Positions 50,401-62,400 of a stretch of 64,000 nucleotides of DNA are shown here, piece after piece. A program made the position numbers and the translations under genes. Below the pieces are notes generated by a model that saw nothing but the letters and a program-made list of their open reading frames with translations, was not told where the DNA came from and searched no databases. The DNA is from Omphiscola glabra (lineage: Eukaryota > Mollusca > Gastropoda > Lymnaeidae): positions 31,362,347 to 31,426,346 of the forward strand of contig OZ024798.1 in NCBI GenBank assembly GCA_964017045.1, written 5' to 3'. Within the stretch, counting starts at the first letter, position 1; every line of letters begins with the position of its first letter.

Positions 50401-53400
50401 TTAAAATCGTACAATTTCATCACAAAATCGTTCAATACATTATCTTAATAGTAAAAAATAAACATACAGTATATCTAATGTATGCACCTCAAAATCGTAC
50501 ATAGTACGCCAAAATCGGAAGAGTAAACATGTCTCCCTTCGGTTAATCCGGCTCTACTCATTCCTAGCGATATAATATGCTTGATTGCCAAATATGCTTA
50601 ATTGCCAGACATGCTTGATTGCATATTGTTTTTAAAGTGTGTTGATTTATGTATTAATGTGCCTGTAAACATGCGTTTTACACATACCCCCACCCCTCCC
50701 CACCCCCACGGGAGGGGGTGGATCGTCGTCAATGTCTTCAGAAACTCTTCAGTTTACACAACTCCACCTGTCAGCCTTTGGTTACGTTGTCACTTAGTTT
50801 TACTACTTCCGTTGTAACAGGCTGCGTTTTCTGTTTACCAACCATGTCAGCATCACCTGTGACAGAACTAGCTGTCAATACTTAGCATACTACGCCCTCT
50901 TAGTTGTAAGCACTTAATTATTTGTTTTTAAAAGGCAGTATGTTAGCCAAACGAAGAGACCACTGGTCAATACTGGTAACTTATAGTTTATGCTTCCTTC
51001 ACCAATCTCCATCTCATTGTTCGGACGTCAAATATACTTCCCCCAAAGCAGAAAGGATCTCTTCAAAATTTTGAAACTGATTGGGGCACTTTCTGTTGAG
51101 TACTTTTGTAATGATTTTGTCGTAAGTTGTTTTCATTTGATTGATTGTTACCTGAATCAGACAACTCCATTTTCTTGTTATCGTCATTTACTTGACTTTT
51201 GACTTCTATTTTTCTTGACAAATAATAACGTTTTTATGTTAGTAAATGTTAGCCGTATGAGTAGGAGAAGGCTATTGTTTATGTAGAATCGGAATGTGAT
51301 CATTTATACTGTTTTTAACCTGTACATTACTCATTTTTAGACATTTGCTGCTAAAAATATGCAGTACCCCTGCCCAGGGCTAGGCTCACTGCCAGTACCC
51401 CTGCCCAGGGCTAGGCTCACTGCCAGTACCCCTGCCTAGGGCTAGGCTCACTGCCAGTACCCCTGCCTAGGGCTAGGCTCACTGCGCTTCATATAAAAAT
51501 TAGCAATTACAGAAAATTATACATTTAAAAACAACAAATGGTAAAAAACTTGACCTCACCATCCCAAGTACTATCTACCCCTGTCCAGCCATGGACCTCA
51601 CCATCCCAAGTACTATCTACCCCTGTCCAGCCATGGACCTCACCATCCCAAGTACTATCTACCCCTGTCCAGCCATGGACCTCACCATCCCAAGTACTAT
51701 CTACCCCTGTCCAGCCATGGACCTCACCATCCCAAGTACTATCTACCCCTGTCCAGCCATGGACCTCACCATCCCAAGTACTATCTACCCCTGTCCAGCC
51801 ATGGACCTCACCATCCCAAGTACTATCTACCCCTGTCCAGCCATGGACCTCACCATCCCAAGTACTATCTACCCCTGTCCAGCCATGGACAGTACCCAGC
51901 AACATCCAGCGTTGTTAATCAGTTAGGGGGGGGGTGAGAATGAGTTGGTATAGTAGTGTTTGAAGAGATGGGTCTTGAGGGAAGTTTTGAAGGCAGGGAT
52001 ATACAACCATAAGTTAAATATTTTTTTTAGAAACCATAAATTCATCCAAAATAGCATCGCAATAAAAAAATATTTTTTTACAAAAGAACGCCTCACATAC
52101 AAAGAGTTCAGTAAACCAGAAATAATTGTGTGTTGTTTTTTCACCCATAGCGCCGACATGATTTTAATTGTCCTGTTCTTAGATCATCCTGGTTATAAAT
52201 GTTTTTAAAAAATGGTCATGTTATTTATATTATGTACTGATGACATGAATATCAAGCAAACCTCATGTCTTCCAACCACCAGTTCCTTATACCCTCGCTG
52301 AGGAGTTGCCCTGGCAACCAGTGAAATATCCTGGTATCGAACCAGGCACAGAAACATCGCGAATCCCCTCTACATAAATATGAGCCAGAATGATCAATAC
52401 TATGATCGTTTGCCCTCAAGATATAATATAGAACAAGAGAAAGAACCATTTTTTTCTGAATTGTAACACAGAGCACTAGCATAAGGTTTGATATAATGCT
52501 GGGGTTTTGTTTTTGTTTTGTTAAAACAAAATCCATACGAGTCAAGTTTTTGTTCTTATCCAATTTTACAAATGGTTAAATTGTGTTTTTTGTTTGTGTT
52601 TTTTTGTAATTTCCAGAGAACAGAGACCCCGTGTGGTATTGTTACATCGCAGTGCTGAAGGCTATGGCTTTGTTCTTCGCGGAGCTAAATGTAAGTACCA
52701 GTTGTATCTTCAGTCAGGCCTTCATCACTTTTAACATTGCAAATTTTTTACTTTGTGACATTTACCAGAAAATGTACACAAATAATAATTTTATTTATAA
52801 AAAAGAATAAAAATTTCTTAACAGTTCAGTTCCTAACATTGGTCATGCTCCAAATGATTTATTTGAAATCAAAGCTTAACATCCATTTGATTAAATACTA
52901 GATTCAAGGGAACTTGGTCATATAATTAGGGCTACTATTCAAGAACGATTTTTAAAATATGTTTTTGAACATAAACTTTCACTGTGAAATAATTATGTTG
53001 AGTACTTTTGGGATGATGAAGTGTTTATTTTTAATTCGCTTTGTGTTTAGACATAATAAATGCAATAAATGAACCATGCAAACAGTGAACCATACAACCT
53101 GGGGTCCATGCAATCAGTGAACTATAAATCAGGGGTCCATGCAATCAGTTAACCATACAATCAGGGGTCCATGCAATCAGTGAACCATGCAATCAGGGGT
53201 CCATGCAATCAGTGAACCATACAATCAGGGATCCATGCAAGCAGTGAACCATACAATCAGGGGTCCATGCAACCAAGGATACATGCTATCAGTGAACGAT
53301 TCAATCAGGGATACATGTAATCAGTATCAGTAAACAATGCAAGCAGGAGTCCATGCAATCAGGGATACAAATCATACATAGATTACATACCATCAATAGA

Positions 53401-56400
53401 CCATGTAATCAGTGAACCATGTAACCATTGATGTTAATGGGAAATGTGTTCAATGATGAATCTCGACAACCTTGTGTTAAATCACTGTTGAGAGGTTTCA
53501 GAACAAGTTAATGGTCTGCCGAAGTAATTCATATCACATTGAACTTACAATCAGACTTGGTGTGACAGAGAATAACACTCAAATACCTTACAACAAACAC
53601 ATTCCCAGAAATTTGAACTTCATCCTACTTTTAAACACGTAAATTAAATCATGACAGGACTAATATTGGATTGTCAGACGATCCCTGGTCCAACTTACAA
53701 ATTCAGTTTAATCTCATAGGTAACAGACCTGTCCCTTCCTTGGGGGCACATAGCAATTATACATGATTGATTTGGGGCAAGGCAAAGTGCACTGCTACAC
53801 CCTAAACATAAAACCAGCCCTTTGACCTTTTTTTTTTTTTTTAATGACGTAGGACCTACATTTCCAAACCTGGGTTTTAATGTTGCATTTGCTATAAACT
53901 TTTGTAAGGTGTTGACAGTAACTATCTTCAGGGAACCTTTGAAGTGTTCTTTTAAAAGCATGATCACCTCTATCATTTTTTAGAAAAAAAAAACATGGAG
54001 ACTTTTCCTTGAAATGGTCAAGTTTTAAGATTTAAAAAAAAAAAAAATTACTTGTAAAAAAAAAAAAAAAAAAAGAAAGAAAGTTTTCAACTATAATCTT
54101 TTATTCAATGAGGATACCAGTGTCCTTATATTTCTATTCCTCCTTAATGTCACCAATTATGAGGCTGACAATAAAATAGCTGATAATTTTTAATTTGTAT
54201 AAAGATCCACTGAATGACAAATCAGCTTATTTGTATATCTAATGACATTGTGCAAAAAAAATATTTCGATTGGTGTCCATTAATATTCTATCCTTAACTT
54301 AGTCCAATGAGATGGAATGAATGTATAGCATCCGCCTCAAAAAGAGGAGGTAGCAATTTTTAATACATTTTTGGTATGCTTAAGTAATGCATTAGTCAAA
54401 TAACCCAGTAGACCTGAATGGTCTGTAGTAGTCGGCCCAAAGAACAACCTCGTCTTCTGAAAGTGGCTGACAGCAGCCAACTTGGTATGGATAAAAATCA
54501 TCAGCAAAAAATTCAGTGGAAAAAGTCAACTAAATGTTTTTAAGTTATAGGCCTACATTATTTCAGTGAGGTGATCTTCCATTGGGCTTGGGAATATCTG
54601 ATACCATTTATCTTATTTAAGCTTGATGCAACCTGTTTTTAGCACATCTCACCTAGGTCAACTAACAGGTTAATTTATGTTTGATTAACTATACTTGAGT
54701 ATGTAAGTGTAAGAAAATATGGGAGTTAACTGTGCATTTGCATCTTGTGGGTTAATGTTTTCGATTAGTTTTTGCACTCCCAACAAAAATTGATAGCAGT
54801 CTAAGCAGTGTAATTAATGTTTTGAAATGTCTGCAACCTCTTGTTGTTCCTTTCAGCCAAAATTCCCACTGGGGGAGGATTCAATGATTTTACACCAACA
54901 CCAGAGTACCCTGCTCTCCAGTATCTTGACAGTGTTGATCCTGGTTCTCAAGCAGACAGGGCAGGACTCAAGGGTGGGGATTTTATTATTGAGGTGAGAA
55001 CCACTTGTTACTGCTTGTAACGATTGTAACAATTTGTTATTGAAACACTGTTAACTAATACTGTGAGCTTTAATGTAATGGATGGCTTGCCACTGCTAAT
55101 GGAATACTTCACTCTACTGTCCACTCCTCAAACTTATCTCTACCTCTTTCTCAAGAATTGACAATGTCCAATTGGATACTTTACACAGCACTTTATTACG
55201 TATATTGAATAAGACAAATAATTCCTTGTTGTTAGGATATTCTTGTAACAAGCATAGTTACAATGAAAAGAATATATAATATACTCACACACGTTCAATA
55301 ATACTCCATCCAAAATTAATTCAATGATCCATGTCTGCTCACAACCAAGATAAATAGTACACTCTCGCTTTACTCAAAAAAACATGAGTTCTCTCTACGC
55401 TATAAAAACTAGTTCCCGCTTTTCTCGTGTTTTACATCATTCTCATCAAATCACTACGCTATTATAGTGTCATGTGAAAATTCATAGTTTCATAGTTAAT
55501 TTGGTCTGTTACACTGCTGAAATCAAAATTTTAGCAGGCCTACTTTTATTTCAGTGAAGCAGGGTTGGGTACAGTAAACATAAATGCAGAAAATACCTAC
55601 CTATAATTATATATGTAGGTCTATATTAACTATATAAATATAATTATTTATTTATTTATATACCGGCACATAATATATATTTTGCACTTGTGCATTAAAA
55701 GAAATGTTCACCTCTTCTTGGCTAGTGGTATGGTCCTAAAATCCAGTGTTAACATGGAATATCATCAGTGCTATCCTATAGTTTAGTTAGCATCCCATAG
55801 CTTGTTACCTTATCAACCTTAAACTCTTCCTGTCCTGAGTATATCAGCATAGGTTTCCCATTCACTCTATTTGAGCCTGTGACCAGTGTCCAGACTGTTG
55901 TGAAAAGACAAGGGTCAGCTTGATCCCTCTGTTAAAAATATCCCATTCTTTTTGTAGAACAAATTTATTGTGCAAACACCAGCAACTTTGGGGCAAGTCT
56001 GTCTGTAGTGAGGGGAATAGCTCTTGTTGGAAATGATGGTCAGCCCTTGTGGGAAATGAGGGGTTAACCCATGCTGGTAATGAGGGCTCAACCTTGGTTG
56101 GAACTGAGGGGTCTCTATGTTGGAAGTATTATAATTGTAAGGGCAGTCCTTCTTCAAAATGAGGAGTCAGTCTATGGTGGAATTTTATTTTTTCAATATG
56201 TGTTTGGAAGCTCTTAACTGTGCTCTCCTACTTTATTTCAATGTCTACATTAAACTAAACTTACTAAAACAATTAGAATCTCACTGTAATGTATAAGGGG
56301 GAAAGGGATTATAATTGAAAACTCATTTGGGAGTACCAGCCATTTTATAGTTTCATTACCTGGTCATAACATCAGCATTTTCAAAACTGTTATCTGATTA

Positions 56401-59400
56401 TAAAATGGACTTTTGTACTGTATAGCTATCTGGTCAACATGTCCAGTAAACAAGTCAATAACTGAGTTTGTTTCATGTCCCACTGTCAGGCAACTCAGGT
56501 CACACTCAGGTGTTCATATTTTGTTTGAGCATTTTGTCGACTTGACTTTAACAAATTTTGCCTTGATATTAGTTCGCCGTCACATCACCTGGGCGGGATT
56601 TCTCGTTAGGACAAAATGGTGTCATCAAGACATAATCCCTTTGTCATGTCTGCTAAATTATTTTGTCATTTAAACATAATTTGTCATTTTTGTTTTGCCA
56701 ATTCTAACTTTTATGATGCACTATTCAATCAATTGTAGACTAAATGATCTGGCATCATTTTTTTCCTCTGAATTATTTAACATTAAAAATAATGCACTAA
56801 CACCATGATTATTGATACAATGTTGCACCTAATCAATTGTGCATTAGTTTATTTTGTTAATCTCCAATAACCCATGCAGACATAAACAGCAAGTCAGCAA
56901 CACATCCCCTAAAAATATGCTTGGAAAAAAAGCACAGTAAAAAAATTGAAGCTTTCAGAATAAATACTAGTTGTTTTCTTGCCATAGTGTGTGTGCTCTT
57001 GTTAGCCATGTTATTGTTCTGGCTTGCCAGGTTGTCAATATTGTTCTGCAATGTTGGCCAGTGCTCAGAGCACTGCTTCCCATAAATTTCATGTCAAACC
57101 AGGCCACTCATTTCTACATTCCTTTTTTAGAGCAGGAAATCATATTGAAGAAACTTTTCATTTTGCTTGGTATTTTTAAGCATTACTATTTTACCTCTAT
57201 GCTGGTTTAACTGTAAATGTGTTTAATTTAAAACGGAATTGATTGAATTAAACAAAATTTTCAATTTGCCTGTCATTTTAAGTCTGTTTGTTTTTGACTG
57301 TGACTAAATGGAGAAAATAGAAAACAATATATTTGATAACCAGAACATAATTTTTAGTCAGCCCATTACAATCCTATATGTTATTAAATGATCCACTTTA
57401 ATAAAATGTACCATCCCCAGGCAAATGGAATCAGCATATTTCCATAAGTGGCAATCTGCCAAGGTTGCTGCCATTAATGTTAGCTTTTTCTGCCTGCACA
57501 TTTAATACTGGGTAGACCCTCAAGTGGTTTATAAAACCCAAGGACCTGTCAATTTTTTTCACTTCTAATTTTTCTATCCATTTTTTCTTAAAAAGTAGCA
57601 TGTATATGTGCCCATACACATAATATTTCTTTATCCATCTAAATATGAAAAGAGCACCAACAAGTGAATGCTGTGATGCTTGTGGCAACACATCAATTTA
57701 ACAATGAAACAATATGAACCAGATCCTTTAAAAAAATCTTATGGTATCAGTTTAATTGTGGCCCCTGCACTGCCATATTGGAATTGCAGAAAATAAATAA
57801 AGATACACATAATTCTAAATGTATGTTTATTATTTGAAATTTCAGTTCCAGCACAAATGTCTTGACTGCCCATGGACGAATCAGCAAAGCTACTTGGTTA
57901 ATTTGAATCTCCTCTGTCTCATAATAATTTTATGTCATGCTGATTTGACAAGACAAATTTTAACTCAAACCTTCAAAAATAAGAAAATTTGGCTTTATTT
58001 CATTGCCATTGAGAATCTTTTTATTTTGACAGATCAATGGAGAAAATGTTGTACGGGCATCACATGAACACGTGGTTCACTTGATTCGTTCTTCTAGTGA
58101 CATTCTCACCCTTAAAGTGATCACTGTGACACCAACCGATAGGACCACAGCTGATTGGCTCATGCATGCGGATGGTGCAATGACACTCCCAGCACGTAAA
58201 AAACAAGGTTGGATAGTCATTGAATATGAATTGTAAATATATGTAAACTCTTTCAATATAAAGATAAATATTTCCTTATTTTGGGAGTTGGTTTGGTTGT
58301 AGCCAAATGTTTACTGAAATATGAATGCAGTTTGGTGAGAAATCTGTTTCATAGTTTACTTTTAAGTGGGTAATTTAAAAGCTAAGTAAGGAAAGATTCA
58401 TTATAGTTTGAAAAACAATTTATAAGACATGTAAAGAAAGAACAAACAGGACTTGCATGACATAACCTTTCTTTAAAGACTAACGCTACTAGGTATATTG
58501 AGTTTTGCCTGAGTTAACATTTTTTATCAATATTCTATTCTATGTTTAGCCGCACCTCTGCCGCCCCAACGGGATCCACGCACTTCGCTGTCATTTAGCA
58601 AGGCCAGTTCCAAATCAATGACAGAGGGATTGGCAGAAATAGGTCAGTAAACAAAAAAGTGTTGGTTTTTGTGTGTGCATGTTGTGATGTCCATCTGTTT
58701 TTCTTGAAAATATTAAGAAGTAGCTCATAGGGCTTGGGAGAAACCATTTTTGAATTTAGTTTATGCCATCAATAAGATTTTTACATGATGCTTGAAAATT
58801 TTTTATATTGGACAGAAAAACTCGATGCTGCTATAGCAGAGTTTGAAGGTCAGGAATCTATTCGGCGCCACTCTCTGCACGGTCTTCAAGCGGCTGATGA
58901 CCCTAAAGTAGCATCTATTCGGGGATCTCACACCGTCAAGCGTGTATCAGTTGTGGATTATGAAAGTCTTATTTCAGGGGAGCCCAGCAGAGTGGGAGAC
59001 AAGGAACATGTGAGTCCTGCGGAGGCTCGTATCAAGAAATATCACAAGAAATCTGCATCACAAGTATGTGTCTATTATTACACGATGGTAATAAGTATGG
59101 CAATTGACAAGTTGTTTGGTATCATCAACATGACATTTATGTCCGTAAGGCTCATTGCAACAATTTATATTTTAGTTAGCCTTTATAAATAAACCATAAT
59201 ATCCTAATTTCGATTAAACCATTTGAGACAATATATTGTCAGTGTCCGTTCTGACCAATTTACATGTGAATTTAATCTTGCAGCTAAATTTAAAAATTTG
59301 TTCTTTGCTGTTGGTCTCAATTTAAAAAATCTCTCAGTGGTCATTGTGCATCAGTAATGTTAAAAATGATTCTATTATGGTCATCAGAATGAAAAGTAAA

Positions 59401-62400
59401 TTAGTGTGCAAACATTTCTGTCAACTAAAAATATTTAAAATTTGTTTTCTAGAGCATGGAACGTTCCAAGAGCACACCAGACATCATATCAGCATTAGAA
59501 GGTGAATATGACAGCCAGTATGCCATGACTGGGATACACACAGGAAATCATTTGGGAGGGAAGACTTCAGGCACTTGGACAAAGAACCGAGCGCCACCAC
59601 CCCCACCCCATGCCACAGCTTACACTGGAACTCTGCAGGCTTCCTCATTGGATCCACCGTACTTAATGGCGGCGGTGGGTGGTGGAAGCGGTGCCTATGG
59701 CAGGGCAGGCCATGCCGCTGCACCGGAATTACCAGACAGACGAACTGCTAATCAAAGATCGGCCCCTGGGGCACCCGCCACGCCGGAGGTTGTGAGGATA
59801 AACACTGGTGTTAAAAGTTCAAACTACGCCAACGTCAGATCAGAAATCGAAAGTGGCACCTCAAAGGAGTCTTCCTATGAGTCAAGCTTCAGACCAGGTG
59901 CCAATGCCAAACTGGTTGATAGCAGTAAAGGATCACTCCAGGCCAAGAAAAACTCTCCAAATATGGATAGAACCATTACATTTGCAGATGACCGTGTGAT
60001 GGAGAATGCACAAAAATTTATCCAGAAACATCCAAATGCCATGTTGTTGGTTACGGCCGATATCCACTTGGATGATCCAGTGTCGGGAAAGAAAAACAAA
60101 GAAGAGACCTTGTATGAACCTGAACCAGATTATGACAGTGGTGATGAAAGGTCTTCACCTGCCAAAGTCCAAAACAGTGTGTCTGCACCCAGGCCCGGTG
60201 TCGATGGCATAAACACCACAAATGTGGTCCGCCAGAATAAATCCTCGGTGACTGTCATATCAATCAGCAGTGACGGCAACAAAGGGGCTAACAAGCAACC
60301 CGCACCCCATTCATCCCCAAGCTCCGGTTCCAGTCACAGCTCCTCACCGATATTCAATCGAATGCAAGATAAGCCCATAACCAACACTCCAGGTCAGAGG
60401 TCACAGCCCTCAAGCACAGAGAGTTCCCGGCAGTCGTCAGTTCAATCCAATCTAAGTTCAGAGGGGACTGTGGAAAGAAACGGAAGGATGCAAATCTCAA
60501 GTGCACCCCCTCCCCCTCCACCCCCAGGCCCACCCCCGCCTCCCCCTCCACCCATCCCACCCCTGTTGGGCACTTCTCCTACTGGAAGCGCTAACTCTAC
60601 TTTATCAAGACGTCACCAAAATGATGTGGCGTCGGCCCTCCCAGGTCGAATATCTGCAGAAGACATCATGGCTGCTGTGGCAGAGAGAAAATCCCGACTG
60701 GAGGTTGAGGGCCCCAGGTTGTTAGATGTCAAACCTATATCTACAAGTGAGTATTTTGTTTTCTTCTTCTTCTTCTTCTTCTTCTATATATTAAGGGCCC
60801 ACAATCAATTTATTGATCATTATGGCTCCTATTTTCATTGATTGTAATGACTTCTGTGATGTTTTCTGGAAAACCCTCATGATGAAAGTCAGTGTGATGA
60901 ATTAAAATATTCATTTTTTAACTTTAGTTTTACTGGTGATTTCAAATAAAACTATTTTCCTTGGTTATGTGTGTATATACAAAATGTTATCTTTATTAAG
61001 GTAAATTAAACGTAGTATTATTTCTATAGGTTTGAAAGGGAAATCTAATGATAAGTCTATGCAGGGTGTCTCAAGAAACGTGGGACCAGCCTTGTGAAAT
61101 CTTGTCCTATATAAATTTCAAAATTTTTTGGGGGGCGCGGTTTTCTAACAGTAACATTATTCTTACTTACTTTTTTTACTCTAACATTATTCTTACTTAC
61201 TGACTCAATGTAAAAATTTGGCAATTGAAAAACAATGAGGAGCTAGGCAAATGACTACCATAATTCAGAATAAAGAATGTATTAAAACAGGTCTTAATTG
61301 ACTTGGACTTTATTAACAATAATTTATGACGATGGCCGCCCGAGTCACTTGGAACAAAGCAGAACATTCAGTGTGTGAGTGAGATGATTTGCAGTCAGAA
61401 TGATGATCCTCACAGTCATAAGAGTCCACTGGAAAATTGAAGGAGAAACTGGCATATCATGCAGAACAGTCCAAAATATTGTAAAGCAAGATCTGCAACT
61501 TCAATCGTACAAATGCGCAACGGGGCAGGTTATAAACAAAAAACACCATGTTTATGCTATCCATGTAAAATTTCATTTTTATTAAGACCAAAATCAACTA
61601 ACTCTTTGTTATTGCCGTAGATTTTTAAGGGAAACCTCTGCATTAAGTTAATGACAATACTCTTGTTTCTGTCCACCCTCAGGCAAATCTACCCATGAAC
61701 TCAACCAAGAAGCACTCAAGGCGGCCGTGGCTTTGCGTAAGTCTCGCCTTGAACAAAATGAGGACAAGTCAGTTTTGGATGAGATCGAAGCTCGCCTCAA
61801 TCGCAACAAGAAACTACAGGCAGCAAAGTTCTTGGGCGGTGATCCCAAGAGGACCAGTGAGATCCCAAAAAAGGAGGAGCCTAAAGCTAATGCATCTGCC
61901 GTCTCAGCTGTGGCTTCAACTGTAAAAAGTGAGGATCATCCAGATAGCAATATTCTAAAACCAAAAGATCCTACACCTGGTTTGGAGCCAAAAATTACAG
62001 TAGCACAGGGCAAAGTTTCACCAATTGCAAGTCTAAAATCTACAAATAACACAGAGAAATCCTCCACAGCACCAAAAGCAAGTCTCAATGCAGAAATTGG
62101 AGGCACAATTGATTTTAGATCCAGACTTAAGCCAGTGGATGTTAAATCCTCAAATTCTTCAGTATCTCTGCAACCTAAAGGCAGTGCTCCAGCTTCTGCT
62201 ACCACCACACAGGTAACTGCCACCACGCAGGTAACTGCCACCACACAGGTAACTGCACCAATATCTCCAAAAAATAAGACAGCCTCTGCTGCACCGTTGT
62301 TGCCTTTGGGTCAGAAATCCAGCATATCTGCAGTACCAGTAAATGAAACAAGTACTCTAATCAAGGCTTCTAAAGCTCCTAGCCCTCCTCAAGTCAAGGC

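Larger units (their letters stand above)
12355..52616. other. Giant 40.3-kb SHANK intron before the PDZ domain
   Basis: Bounded by ag|gtaaga and aatttccag|a. It contains one long ORF (21031-25119), an 8.4-kb VNTR, many smaller minisatellites, several MITEs and repeated poly-G/C tracts. CpG is frequent from roughly 13.8 to 51.5 kb, unlike the flanking parts of the gene. Apart from the listed items I find no homology to known proteins on either strand. Confidence 0.85.

Noticed and set aside
51525..51926. Four overlapping frames over 100 codons on both strands
   Set aside because: By-product of the invariant 42-bp minisatellite.
59064..59192. Extension of exon 16 frame past gtatgt with a hydrophobic tail
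   Set aside because: Intron read-through; exon 17 joins in phase and continues the SHANK alignment.
60747..60841. Extension of exon 17 frame to a stop at 60839-60841
   Set aside because: It passes a consensus donor (gtgagt) and a TTC microsatellite; the in-phase acceptor at 61683 continues the family homology.
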